In this document: piece after piece, positions 21,092-33,029 of the stretch
How the letters are laid out: each line of letters begins with the position of its first letter
Numbering within the stretch: the first letter of the stretch is position 1
Source of the DNA: Bombardia bombarda
Lineage: Eukaryota; Ascomycota; Sordariomycetes; Sordariales; Lasiosphaeriaceae
NCBI GenBank assembly: GCA_030512295.1
Contig: JAULSR010000004.1
Location: 1,736,001 to 1,800,000 of the forward strand
Direction of reading: 5' to 3'
DNA: 64,000 bases
The notes under the pieces: generated by a model
The model's database searches: none
What the model saw: the letters and a program-made list of their open reading frames with translations, nothing else
What the model was told of the DNA's origin: nothing
Position numbers and translations under genes: made by a program

Positions 21092-21995
21092 ATGGCTGCG
21101 AGAGGAGCTTCTCTGTTCAAATTTGTCGGCACCGTGTCGCTCGGTCTCCTGACGGTAAGCTAGCCCCAGCCAAAGCTTGTGCACTCCATCGCCCCATTCC
21201 TGTCGATTACGTCGGCTTCTGCGTCAGCGTCTGCGTCTGCATCACGTCTGCGCTATGCGATAGATGCATATCACAAACCTCTATCCCTACAGACTAGGCG
21301 CATTAGCAGATGCGTGTGTCCAGAAGGACCAAGCTGTCGGATGACTTGTCCCTCGAAATGCTGACGACAGTGAACGACTACAGGGCCTCTCCTACACCCT
21401 CTCGACCCTCACAATCCCCGCCCTCCTCACCCTCCCATCCGCAAATGCCGCTGCCAAGGGCTTCGAGTCGCTCGCCTCGACTGCCAAGAGACATGTAAAG
21501 ACTCTGTCCGCCGTCTCCGGCTCGGCCTTCCTCCTCGCCTACTTCCTCTCCCCCCGCTCATACCGCCACCCATACCTCCTCTACACATCGACCCTGGTCT
21601 TGATCTCCCAGCTAGCGTCGTCTGACTTGGCGGCGCCCTTCCTCTCTCCTCAAGCCCCGCCCTCCTCGGGATCCTCTGCGGCCTCTATCGCCGCGCGCAA
21701 GCAGAAGAAGAAGGACCATGCGGCCGCCCGCGCCCGCATGGAGGCCAGCTACGAGGTCCTGGGCGCCACTTCGGACTCGCACAGCGAGGGCACCGGCTCC
21801 GCCAGCGGCGAGGAGCACGAGGCTGAGGAAGAGAATATGAACGGTGAGGAGGTTCGTGTCCGGGTGGAGGCATTCCTGAAGCAGCAGGTTGTCCAGGCCA
21901 CCGTGGCCGGCCTGGGCTTCCTCCTATCGGTCGTTGGCATCTGGGGTGACGGCGTCGCCCCGGTCTACGGCCAGACCATCATCATTGAGGCATAA
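21092..21995 (+). CDS. atg33: Mitophagy protein Atg33 homologue
   Basis: Predicted mitochondrial outer-membrane protein promoting mitophagy. Two exons: 21092-21154 and 21384-21995, with a 229-nt intron; the product is 224 aa. Seen: a hydrophobic N-terminal segment (FKFVGTVSLGLLT, continuing GLSYTLSTLTIPALL after the splice) and a second hydrophobic segment ending in the SYRHPYLLY motif, which matches yeast Atg33 (LRHPYLLY). An Ala/Lys-rich then Glu/Ser-rich cytosolic loop (~115-175) follows, and a last membrane segment (AGLGFLLSVVGIWGDG) sits near the C terminus. Length and topology match yeast Atg33 (197 aa). The frame is open across exon 2 and the first exon has a good start context (aaccATGG). 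The long intron contains a GTCTGC-type simple repeat. Confidence 0.82.
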
Positions 21996-23306
21996 GAAGC
22001 AGTTTTCAGGAGCAACAGACTGGAACTCGAAACATGACGCGTAAAGAGGAATTTGAAATGGAGAAAGAGGAAAACACGAGACTAGGAATTGAGGCGTTTT
22101 TGAGTTTTATGGACTCAGTGGGAAAAGGTCCACCCCTCTCTTTGCGTTGTATGTCAGTCATGCTGGTCAGTCAGGCTAGAGAATGTACCCATTTATTGGA
22201 ATGTACTGGAGTTGGGTTTTAAATTCCCTCACCTGAGAGTTCTCATTTCTACTATTCATCACCCCTACCTGCCTCGTTGCCAACGCAAGTTGTCATGGTG
22301 GTTGGTTGATTTTATGTTATCGTATAAAATTGCATTCAAAGAGAAGTAGTAATCTTTGAGGTGGGACAGAAACTGCGATACATAAGGTGTCTCGAGGTTT
22401 GTAATCGTGAGAGTGAGTACTGGAAACTAGACTTCATGGTGTACTAAACGAGGTGACGTTTCAGTCATGTCGTAACACCCGTTCTCAACGTGGATCCAAT
22501 GCGGATCCTTATATCGACTGTGAAACTAACACCAAATCAGAACAGAAACCAGCTCGATGAAAATGCCTATTGTTCATGTTAGAAAGACTCATCCGCAATA
22601 CTAATTGAGCGATAGGTCTCCGATACGTCCTAGAATGTAACTGATATACAAATAATCTTATAGCGTCAAGCAAGGGTGTGTAACATTGGACTGAAACTAG
22701 TATCGTTCGCAGCTTGGTATATTAAGCTGCTCAATCTCAAATCCTCACGATCTCACATGTACCGTGGAGGATCTAGCAATATGGTACAGAGAATTACCTC
22801 AGTGCCCAGTACTGGAACAGGAGAGTATACTATCTAGTGCCAAGCAAAAATGTTTTATCACCTACCTCACCCACCTGCAATTTCACTCCTCTCATTCTCT
22901 CCGTCACTTGAAGCTATCAAGCCCTTGTTACTATCTCCGCCGAACTTTATCAGGCAGGGGTTTGCTGATCCTTCCGCCCAACATCCGAGCAGCGTTGAAA
23001 CTAGCGATGATAGTCGGTCCACGATGTAATGACATCCAGTTGATTGTCCACGAAGGAGTCAAACTAGACGAACTTGCTCGTCCAGAAATTCACGTCGGGA
23101 TAACATCTGATGTTGTCCGTAAACCTTCATTCCATCAAATCGCAACTGGAATCCCTCCCGTGGAAAGATATCGTCGGATTAACGACGAATAATAATCAAG
23201 GTTGATCCTTAGACCTCTTTCAACACGAGTTTCATATTCAGTCGCAAGCCGGTGATGGAGAGAGTCCCGACCGACCGGGTTCAGCCTGCTCGTCCAAGGC
23301 AACAAC
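21996..23306. other. Intergenic, nothing recognised
   Basis: AT-rich spacer. The longest ORF (plus strand, 22764-23192) has no recognisable domain and no supporting features. Confidence 0.45.
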
Positions 23307-24535
23307 ATGGCTGTGACGCTCGTCTTCGACGATGTGCTCGGCCCTGAGAAGCTCAGAGAGTCCCTCGAGGGCCTCGTCAAACGTGAAGGGTGGCAGAGAT
23401 TGGGAGGTCGGTTGAGCAAAAATGTACAATACCACATCAATACTCTCCTGTTCTCTACAAATGTTATCTGCTGATCAAACAACAGGTAGCGAGAAAGGTC
23501 GAGTGGCATATCCCATTACAGTTTACCGCCGAGCGACCAGCCATCAGCTTCAGCCACGTCGACCACGGCATGGCAGCACGTCGTGTTCGATGCCCTCGGC
23601 ATGCAGTACGTCGTCGAGAACTGGAGCGCCATGCTTTGGGGCAGGGAACCTGAGATCCCCACTCCTTGTGGACTGCATTCAGACCCCTTTAACCCGCTCG
23701 CTGAAGGCACACGTCTCGTCACCGAACCTCACGTGTTGCCTGATCAGCGGGTTGGTCTGGGTGGTATGCTCAAGTGGGGGCTGGGATACGGCGTCGACAT
23801 GCTCGTCCGGGCCAAAGAGAACCGCATGGTGTGCGTGCCCGAGACTTGTTGGCGGCCGCAGTTGGGGAAGGCTCTGGCGGAGCTCCTGGCCGAGGCGCTT
23901 GAGAAGGGCGAGGACGTCGACAAGGTGTTTTTGACTGAGAAAGATGTTCTCGTATGGGAATGAATCCAGGCAGAATGGTAGGTGTTATTGCTGTGTTGCA
24001 TCTTCGAATCCTTCTTGTCTAATGTGTTCCCGTCGTCTAGGTCGCTGCATCAATCGCCATGTCCCTCCGCAAAGCCTTCGAGGGCGATCCTATCCCCACC
24101 GCCGCCGAGCATCCCTATGTCGGTAACGCTTTTGGCTGGGCCAATGTGCTTGTTCGGGCGGGCGACGTGGCGTCCAAGCCGCTGAGCTGGCTCGCTCCTC
24201 AAGTTCGTCGGGCCATTAACGAGCAGGGCACGCGGGCGCAGCACGAGGCTTACTACGCCATGGTGCGCGAGTCTGGGATGGGCCTGCCTATCGTAATCTT
24301 TGGCGACGGCGGTATGGCGCAGGCCGGCTTCTCGCACTGGTCCAAGGCAGGCCTGTTCGACCTCAACTTTGCACCGGCTCGCAAGAACGTCCATGTTTCG
24401 AGGGATGTGCCCTTCCGGCTCTCGTACGTCCAAGAGAACCACGGCCCCGTCAAACCTGTTTATGGCTTCTTTGTGTTCGGAAAGGATGCTAGGGGCAACT
24501 ATAGGACGTCAGCCTACAAGTTGAAGGGTCAATAG
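23307..24535 (+). pseudogene. BAHD-like acyltransferase gene with one unresolved frame break
   Basis: It resembles fungal transferases of the trichothecene-acetyltransferase/BAHD group, which acylate secondary metabolites. Exon pieces: 23307-23423 (LRESLEGLVKREGWQRLGGR); 23486-about 23560 (VEWHIPLQFTAERPAISFSHVD); then, in another frame, about 23560-23951 with WQHVVFDALG carrying the HXXXD acyl-transfer motif; and 24041-24535 after a clean in-frame intron 23952-24040 (PYVGNAFGWANVLV, GLPIVIFGDGGM, stop at 24535). Between FSHVD and the HXXXD segment the frame shifts by one, and by family comparison some 40-50 residues seem to be missing. No DFGWG motif is seen; FGDGGMAQAGFSHW occupies its place. 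The start is uncertain, because the frame is open upstream of the ATG for about 20 codons. It could be a pseudogene, a divergent subfamily member with an undetected intron, or a local assembly error. Confidence 0.5.
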
Positions 24536-25248
24536 GCAAGATTTCAGGAGCAGTTGGACTAGGAATTTGAAAGGGGTGTTTAGGATCAATGGAGAGCGAG
24601 AAATATAGAAACCTGCCTTTATGTCGGTTTGATTTCCTTGTTGTGCTTGTTTCATGCAAAGATCAATGAATACGAGGAAAGAGATCGCTAAGAATCTCAG
24701 AGCATTATAGCCGTCTTCTAAAGATCAGTAGTCACTGTAATCTACCTATGGCTCGTGGTAAGTTCCAGTACCTACCAGATTTTCAGATGCTGGGCCGATA
24801 CCTTCCGTTCCTTTATTGTATTATCACCTCTCCCGGAATTTTGGGTTCGAGTACTAGACCAGCCATTCATCTCATCTTTTTTTTCACCGTGTTTTAAGCG
24901 TCCTTCTTCGATCCCTTCGGTTGGATTTTCATTTTGTTCTCCCTTGTTCTGGCATCTATTCTATTCTAACCTTTTCCAAGTTCTCATTGATATCTTTCTA
25001 CGTACCTGCTGTCACATACTTATACTAAGAAAAGATTAATCGGAGAAGTCATCCAACTAAGAGTCGATGTGACATGAGTTGCTAATAACGCCGAGACAGA
25101 GAGGAAAGGCCATATGCAATGCCCATCCGTAGTTGTTCCCCATCCATGAGTGATATCCTTCGTAATTATCGTTTACATCTTGTGACGCGTCGTTTTGTAC
25201 ACTCCTTGCCCTACCAAATCCACGCAACATAACATGTTGTCACTAACT
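24536..25248. other. Intergenic between convergent genes
   Basis: It holds the 3' flanks of the acyltransferase-like gene and of the TPR gene. AT-rich, with no ORF of interest. Confidence 0.45.
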
Positions 25249-26236
25249 CTAGCTCTTGCTCCCACCAGCGCCCCCTTCAAAGTTCATGCTGTATCCCCCC
25301 GTCTTCTCATCCTGGACCATCTTGAAATTATCGGTGCTGAGGCCAAAGGGCTTGAGGATCCCGTTACCGAGCTGCTTGAGCTTGCCCCACATCTCGGCCG
25401 TCTCCTCCTCTTGTGCGGCCTTCGCGCGAGCGGGAAGCTTCTTAAGCTGCGCCCACGCAAACGCCATGTCGCTGGCTGGCAGATTGGACATGGCCGCTAT
25501 AGCTTTGTAGTCGGCGATGGCGCCCTCTAGATTCTGCCAGCCGCCGAGTTCGCTCCTAGCGCGGGCCCGGCGGATGAGGGCTTTGGCGCGGATTCTGGCA
25601 ATGTTTTCTTGCCGCTTGCGGTGGGCGAGCGCGTAGTCCTTGTCCGACTCTGGGAGGGGAGGGCCGGCGAGCGCGGCGCCGGGACTGATGATCTCTTCCT
25701 CGACGTCCTCCTCGTCGGCCTTGTCAGCCAGGTACTTTTCCTCGCTCGCCTGCTCGGCCTTGTCAAGGTTGTCGAGGGCCGCAGTGGCGGTGGTGATGGC
25801 TTCCTTCCACTCTTCGAGATTCAGGTGGCAGACCGAGATGTTGGATCGTAGCACGGCAAGCTCGTAGTCGAGAGTGGCGGGGAGGAGGCCCAGCGCCATG
25901 TCATATTTGTTTATGGCGGCATCGTAATTCCCCGAGGTGAAGAGAGTGCTGGCTTCGGCCTTGTGTTTGTTGGATTCCGCTACCAACGCCTGTGGAGATT
26001 AGAAACATGTGATACTTTGGGTAAGGGAGGATCCATGGCGGGAAAAGACTTGGTAAGTGTCTCAGAAGGGCCGGGGCTGAACTTACCGCCTCCTCCTCGG
26101 GCGTGAGCTGGGGAGTGAGCGTCTCGGCGCCGTGGCTGTTGTCATGGCTCTCAGCCTCCTGGGACGGGCCGCCATCTCTGCTGGAGATCTTATCACCCCT
26201 TCCCTTAGTGTTGGAATCCCCTTTGGATGCCATCAT
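25249..26236 (-). CDS. TTC1-like tetratricopeptide repeat protein
   Basis: Probable co-chaperone-type adaptor. Two exons: 26236-26087 and 25989-25249, with a 97-nt intron; the product is 296 aa. Seen: a charged, disordered N terminus ending in LTPEEEA, then TPR helices (ALVAESNKHKAEASTLFTSGNYDAAINKYDMAL; residues ~50-85). A second repeat (LRSNISVCHLNLEEWKEAITTATAAL) is followed by an acidic insertion (~140-165) and a third repeat (IRAKALIRRARARSELGG). The C-terminal tail GILKPFGLSTDNFKMVQDEKTGGYSMNF is characteristic of the TTC1 group and is the strongest identifier. Two adjacent ATGs are present (26236 and 26233); the first is used. Confidence 0.85.
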
Positions 26237-27885
26237 GGCCTTGCTTGAGACTGTGCCTAACCGCGATGATGCCTACCATATGCGTAAACACTGCGATGAG
26301 ACTGCTGAGGTTCGGGCAAAGTCGGGCAGTAAAACCGTGCAGTCGTGAAATCTGCAGTGGAGGTAGTTTTGTTGGCACGTTGACATGCAGTAATGTGTAT
26401 CAAGCAATGCGACACGGGAGGGTGACGGGGCGGTGAAAGTCGAGATCAAACAGTGACCTAATGACATGAAAGGTACGGAGCGATGTTGCCTGTAGGTTTC
26501 CAGGTTCTCTTTTTTTTCACATGCACTGATGCGCATATGCAAAGCTGCAGCTCCCCTCCATTACCCCTCCCCCTCCCCCTCAATCAGCCGCATAAGCCAG
26601 GAGCTACCGTTGATTTGTTCTAGGGTGATACCTGGGCCCCCTGTAAGATTGTGTACATAGGTACCTGGTTGTCACTAAACCCCGGCCCGTCTAGTTGTGC
26701 TTCCACCATCCATCCCATCCTTTTGGTTCCAGCAACCGGTACGTCATTCTCGATCAAGTTTTTTCTTGTTCCGCACCGTCACGGGCCGTTGTGATTAAAA
26801 CAGCAGACGGTATCTAGGTACCTATCTAGCTATGATATAAAGTATGACTATTGAGCCGCCTGGCTCGTGTGGCTGCACGTTTCGCTTCTAATTCGACGGG
26901 CATTCAGGTGCGGATACTCACCACTATCTGGAGTCTGGATACCGACATCTCCATCTCCACGGAAACCCCTGACGCGATGGATTACCTTTGTCCAACCTAG
27001 CCCTATTGTAGCGGGCACCGTCTCAACGTCTCTACCGTGTTTGTCTCCACCACAATGATCCAACCAGAAGACTCAGTTGCGGAGGGTGCTACCTACAGTA
27101 CATCGCATTCAATAACGCCATCCAAGCAAGAGAAGAGTAGCTGCTTATCTCGCAGCTTCTTCGGACGGTTTCACAAGTGGCATGGAATAAACGGCCCGAG
27201 AAATCTCGGCTCTCTGCACTGTTGAACAGCTGGCCTCCAGCAGTGGATAATTGCTGAGGTTGAGTGTGCAGTTGGCCATCGGGGAAAATCGCGGTGGATG
27301 AGCTGCCTGAGACAAGCCCAACTTGCGAACTAAAAGTACAGGGACTTTGCCAAGAGGAAGCTACCTACCTAGGTATGATCAGGGGCGGCCCCGCATGGCT
27401 CGAGCTCAAGCTCAAATCTCACCGGACCCAGCAGGGGCGCGAGTGACACTAGGTACCTCTAGGCTAGCTCTTCATCTTTTTCCTCCCCTGGCAGGCACGC
27501 CCCAGCGCCCAGCACGCAAGCTTATCTCTGACCCCTCCTTCCTCGCAGCCTGCAAGTGAGTGCTTCATCCCATCGGCCATCGACCGCACCTGCCACACTA
27601 CACCGCACCTGCTTGACCTTGACGGCTTGGTTTGACTCAACGTTCTTATCAAACAGTACCTATTAGAAACACCTCTTTGACCAGAGCCACTCTCGGGTAT
27701 AAATCCTTTCACAAGGCAGCCTTGCAGAGATTTGGTTCTCTCGCTCCAGCTTCTTGACTAAACCACAAAACCTTGACCTTGAACAAGCTTTGTTCCACTC
27801 CTCTCTCGCTCGCGACTGCCGCACACACCTCCAGCAATCATCTCTGAGGAACAATCTGACCACCATCTTCATCGCCAGTCACACA
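26237..27885. other. Intergenic with CCTAGG-type palindromic motifs
   Basis: A 1.65-kb spacer between divergent genes (TPR minus, HAD plus). It contains several taggtacct/cctaggta motifs (26654-26667, 26811-26834, 27361-27376, 27449-27464). A 56-codon ORF at 27055 has a good start context but no recognisable content. Confidence 0.45.
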
Positions 27886-28981
27886 ATGGCTCCCCGAACT
27901 GAGTAGGTTGATGTTTGCCTGCCTCAGGCCCCGCATTCATTCATGTGCCCCGATTGTGGCTGACCATGTCTCCTCTAGCTTCCCGCCCATCCGGGCCTGT
28001 CTTTTTGACATGGATGGTCTCCTCCTTGACACCGAGGACCTCTATACCCTCTGTGTCAACCTGGTGCTGGAGAAGTACAACAAGCCCAAACTCCCCTGGA
28101 GCGTCAAGGCCCAGCTCCAAGGCCGACCTGGACCGGTCGCCAACAAGCTTTTCCATGACTGGGCTGACCTGCCCATCACTCACGACGAGTATACGACGCA
28201 GTTCTATGAGCTGCAGGCCCAACACTTCCCCGGCACACAGCCCCTCCCGGGCATCGAGAAGCTGCTGGGAGATCTCGGCAGAACTCGCTACTGGGAAGTC
28301 CGGAAGGACGGCGATGCCGCTACTCCCGACCCCGTCAACGTCGATAAGGAAAACGTTGACCCTTCCGCCACAAGCAAGGCCAACCCCTCAACTCCCGCCA
28401 AAACCCCCCATCGCGTCCACATCGCTCTAGCCACCTCCTCACACGAGACCAACTTCCGCCTCAAGACGTCGCACCTCGAGGAGCTCTTCTCCGTCTTCGA
28501 GGGCCATCGTCGCGTCCTAGGCGATGACAAGCGCATCCCCCACGGCCGCGGCAAGCCCCTCCCCGACATCTACCTGATCGCCCTCAAGACCATCAACGAC
28601 TCCCTCCCCGCCGGCGAGAAGCCAATCACCCCCGAAGAGTGCCTGGTCTTTGAGGACAGCGTGCCTGGCGTCGAGTCTGGCCGTCGTGCCGGCATGCGCG
28701 TCATCTGGTGCCCCCACCCGATGCTGAAGAACGAGTATGCCGGCCGTGAGGCCGAGGTCCTCGCTGGCCGCACTGGCCAGGCCGGAGAAGTCGACCTCCA
28801 CCAGCTGGGAGAGCCCAACGACGGATGGGCAGAGTACCTGCCGACGCTCGTCGACTTCCCGTATGACAAGTACGGCATAGCCATCCCGTCCGTCAAGGTC
28901 GAGCAGGACCCTGTCATGCTGGACTCGTCTGTTATTGGCAAAGACGAGACCATCCAGGCGGTCGAGACTGCTGCCGCCTAA
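27886..28981 (+). CDS. HAD-superfamily phosphatase
   Basis: Predicted sugar- or nucleotide-phosphate phosphatase of the HAD family, resembling the pseudouridine-5'-phosphatase/HDHD1 and yeast YKL033W-A group. A 17-nt first exon (27886-27902; MAPRT plus two bases) is joined across a 76-nt intron to 27979-28981; the product is 339 aa. Seen: motif I CLFDMDGLLLDTED (nucleophile Asp and general acid Asp) at ~14-27; a helical cap region (~30-110); a Pro/Thr/Asp-rich insertion of about 40 residues (~115-155); motif II IALATSS at ~158-164; and motif III/IV ECLVFEDSVPGVESGRRAGM at ~240-260. The C-terminal extension is of unknown role. Without the micro-exon the protein would lack its start. Confidence 0.85.
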
Positions 28982-30225
28982 GCCTGAGATGTGCCCTGCG
29001 ACAGCCTGCGAGTGCCCTCGAGGTTTTCTCTCACGCCGTATGCCTTTGGTTTTGGCCATCTCGACACCTCTGTCAGGCTTTCTCATTCTCTGCAAGTTTC
29101 CTTTGGCAACGATGAACGACAATGCATTAGCGGTGCATATTTTCACGACGATACCAATATCGACAGGGGGCTTGGGCGACCGGATTTATTGGTAGAGAAA
29201 AGAGGCTCGCATAGAATGGTGGGTATGTTGTCTCATTCATCAGTTTCTGGAGTTACTGCTTGCTTGCTCTAGACGGATACCCTGAAGCATTAGAGGTGAT
29301 TGGTAGATCGGATGCGCTTGCTTTATTCCATTGGTCTTGTCTTAAACAGATTTCTATCTGCCTTCAACAACTACCTCCTTACGATGGTGATGGGGAGCAA
29401 ACTGGGATAAAGGGCTACGTCGATAGTCGCTTAGTCGGTGGTCGCATTGGCGGATCAGCATGCATTCCATAGACGAGACAGAAAATTTTCATTACTTGGT
29501 ATGGCGAAGAAGCAGGGTTCAAAATTACCTAACAATACGTTGTTGCCCATTTCTTTTCCTTTTCGTTTCCTTTTCGTTTCCCTCCCTCGGTTCTTGGAAA
29601 CCTACAGGGACAAATAGTCACAAGATAGATCCAGAGCAGAAGGCTGCGACAAATCAGATTTTGACGGTAGTCCTAGGTAGTGAATCACCAACAAAGCAGG
29701 CTTTCACGGGAGTATGCAAACTGGGATGTGTGTTGCTTTGGTGATATGATATATTTCTCATGACGTTACATTTTCTTACGTAAAAATAAAACCGCAAGAG
29801 AAGTCTCTCTCTCCCATAGCGTGAGAAGCCGTCATGAACAGGCCATCTAATATGATACAGAATTATAGACTACCAGCATGAGTGACAAGAAGAAACACGA
29901 CCAGCTCGCTCGTCCTGGTCCTCGAAGCAATTAAGTACAGTGATGCAAATGCCTGTTCAAGAGATAGTCGCCTCAATGGTTGTGTCCTGAGATTCCCGTC
30001 ATGTATCCGACATTTTCGCTCGCTAAAGATAAAGTGGCCGGCGCGAAAGGGTATCATATACAGAAAAATGAATAATAAAAGCGAAGAAGCATAAACAGAT
30101 GAAACGACAAGTTTGAAGAAGAATAAATAGGCACATGTGAGTACCCGGATAGGAAGTGAGTTGGGCCGCAAAGCTTGAGGGAATAATGCAGCGCGCTCCA
30201 TCTCTGACAAGGGCAAGTTGAAGTA
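28982..30225. other. Intergenic between convergent genes
   Basis: It contains the 3' flanks of the HAD gene and the transcription-factor gene. The many short ORFs are unconvincing. Confidence 0.45.
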
Positions 30226-33029
30226 TCATGGCCACAAGCCCTGCTGGGCGTTAAACATGTTGGTCGGCTTTGTTCGGTTCGGCGGCTCGTACCAGTTCTG
30301 ATACGGGTGGTTCCTGTGTGTGAAGTCGGCATTCACCAGGAGGGGGTTGACGTTTGGCCGTGCCGGTGTGGGAGCTCCCATTGGAGGAGTTGATGCTGCT
30401 GCCATCACAGCAGCCTGATGCTGTTGCTGTTGTTCGTGTTTTTGTTTTTGTCGCTGCTGCTGCTGCTGTTGATGTGACGAAGCAGTAAAGAATTGAAGCG
30501 CAGCGCTCTCGCTCTCCCAGCCCCAGGCCGTCTTCAGTTCCAGAAGAACCTTGCCGAGGCGCCATCCCGTTTCCTTGTTGATTTTGTCGAGAATGGTCAG
30601 AACCTCGGTCTGCTCCTGTCGATCAGTCAAGACACAGCCGGCGATGGCGAGGCTCCGCAGGGCGATGGAGGCGACGCCGCGGTCCTTGGTGTGAGCCACA
30701 ATACCGCAGACCTGGTGGGCATGGTGGAGCTGTGCTGCGCGATTCTCCTCGCTATCGCGCGGGTTGAGCGGGTTGATCTGCGCGAGGAGGCACATAGCTG
30801 TGTGGTAGAAGAGGCGGCCGATGACAGCTGGGCGCTTGATGAGCCTTGGTGGATATTTTTGTTAGCTACTATCGTTCGTCCACAAGGGTATAAACAGGAT
30901 GGGGATTGAGTCAGATGCTTACCACACGTTGGGAAACAGCGACTTGCTCGATAGTGAGTGTGAATAGCCATAGGGTCGCATGGGGCGAGGGCAGGTATTA
31001 TCCCAGCCATCACACATGGCCTTTAGACGCTTCCACTCAGCAAATCGGCTCTGCAGGCGAACCTGCTCGTCGTGTGGTGATGGCTCTTGGAAGCGGGGAA
31101 TGTTTGCGCGGAAGTTGGCGATCTTGGCCACGATATAGAAGATGCGGTGCGCCCAGAGCTCCTCCTCGCCGGCACCCGTCTGCATATCTCGGTCCTTGCC
31201 TCCGGGCGCACTCTCTTGGCCCGCGCCGACCGCCGCGGTCCAGCTCGTGAATGCCAAGTCCAGTCCCCACTGGTCCGGATCCCATGCCGTCTGCCAGTTG
31301 AAGGCGAGGCAGCTGAGCACCTCCATGCCAATATTGAGCCAGAAGCAGGCCGCCCCGATGCCTGTTGTTGTCGCATTCCACCCACACTCGCGTATCAGTG
31401 CTCGCGCACCGGCAATGTGGTTCATACGCTGCGTCGGCTTTTCGCTCATGATCTCGTACACATTAAGTACGACGGCCGTGGTGGCGCATTCGTCCATGTT
31501 GCGATCTGGGTTCTGCAGACACCTGAGAAGTTGTGTTGTCGCTGTGTCGTAATAGAACAAGGCCTTCTCGTCGCTGTAATCCTCCACCAGCGTCAGGTGC
31601 TTAACGCCACAGGCCAGAAAAGCGTTGAGTAGCATGGGAGATTTCAGGGCCAAGTAGGGTGTCATGTTGGTGAAGTGCTTGTCGCTGTCTAAGCTGTCCA
31701 TCCAGATGGCCACCTCATCGATAAAGACCTGCATGAAACGTATCTCTTCATCGGTACTCAGGTAGTCTCGCTCGCCTCCTATCTTCTCGCTCGGTGGTGT
31801 CATCAGCCCATCGGGCGTGCCCGCGCGTCTCTGACCTGCCCCCTGGTTACCTGTGTGTGGGCGGGGATTTTGCACTGCTGGGCCTGTTGCTTGAACCTGG
31901 GCGACAGACGCCACGCTAGATACGTCGCTTCCCCTGTAAGTATGCGTCCTCGTTGCTATGTCATCCCTTGTAGCATATTGATCGTGTTGCGCTGTGCTCG
32001 AGAAAGAAGTCGGATTAGGGGACCCCTTGCGCGAGTGAACTCCTCTCATCTGCGCCAGCTGGTTTTCACCATAGTCGACTGGAACTGAGGGCAGCTGTCC
32101 TGAAACAGCATGATGATGGTTGTATCCATCTCGGGGAGCTGAACTCGAAATGCTAGACTCCCTGCCGCTGGTAGCGAGGGAGTGTCGGCGGAGAGCGGCA
32201 TCCAGGTCAGTCTCACGCGGCGGGGTGATGGCCTTCGGGTCAGGCCGTGGATACCGGCCAAGTCCTCCTTTATACTCCGAGGCAATGAGGCGCGATTCGT
32301 CTTGGAAGTGGACTAATCGCAGAGTTAGCAAGTTGAACGGCACTGGGGTGATATCGCGCGCCCCTCGCCACTCGCCCCTCGCCCTTGGTATCTAACATGG
32401 AACGTACTTGACCATTCCAGTGTTGGTGCCCGGGGAGGATCTTTGACCTGGATGTCGATAAAGTTCAATCGCACCCCCCGCTTGCACTCGCGGTTGCTCT
32501 TGCGGCAGTTGACACAGTCTGGCAGCCCCTCGTCGCATTTTAGATGGCGCTCGCGACAGGTTAGACATCCCGTCCTCACACGGCGAGATTTGCCAGTCAC
32601 AATCGCTTGTGCTTGCACAATAACCGGGGTCGCTGGAGCCGCAGCAGCAGCAGCACTTGTTGGTCGGCTTAAGTTTCCTTCATCGTCTTCAAAATCCGCT
32701 GACCTGCTTGACGGTGATGCTTTCAACACGATCTGAGGACTGTCTAGCTCTGTCGTCCTGTTCCTGGCTCTGCCGCCCTCATCCAGCCCGAAGCTGGCCA
32801 GTCTTTGACGCTTAGCTGGCGAGACCTCAAAATGACTGCCTGGCGGTAGATTACTGCTGTAATTGTTGGTAGCAGCAATGGCGTACGGAAGTGAGGACTC
32901 ATCGCAGTCATTGGACGCATAAGTGTACGGATTAGGAGCTGGTGGTCGAGAGCGTGGGCGTGGCAAAGCGTGGCGGATACTGTGTGCTTGGGAGTGTGAG
33001 AGGCTACCGTGGTGCAGAGCTGGATTCAT
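30226..33029 (-). CDS. Zn2Cys6 transcription factor
   Basis: Predicted fungal transcription factor. Three exons: 33029-32408, 32312-30923 and 30844-30226; the frame closes and gives 876 aa. Seen: a low-complexity N terminus with a poly-Ala run (~126-134), then the binuclear zinc cluster CX2CX6CX6CX2CX6C at residues 155-182 (GCLTCRERHLKCDEGLPDC), followed by a basic stretch and NFIDIQVKDPP. The sequence spliced across intron 1 (LEWSIHFQDESRLIASEYKGGLGRY) is strongly conserved in a family that includes Neurospora acr-2 and supports that splice. A long helical regulatory region follows, with motifs such as HFTNMTPYLALKSPMLLNAFLACG. A Gln-rich C-terminal tail begins near residue 790. The target genes are unknown and no metabolic cluster is next to it. 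Confidence 0.85.

Noticed and set aside
23951..23985. Second apparent frameshift in the acyltransferase-like gene
   Set aside because: A donor at 23952 and an acceptor at 24040 join the two exons in phase, so no lesion is needed.
27055..27225. 56-codon ORF with good start context
   Set aside because: Short, no recognised content, no neighbouring exon found.
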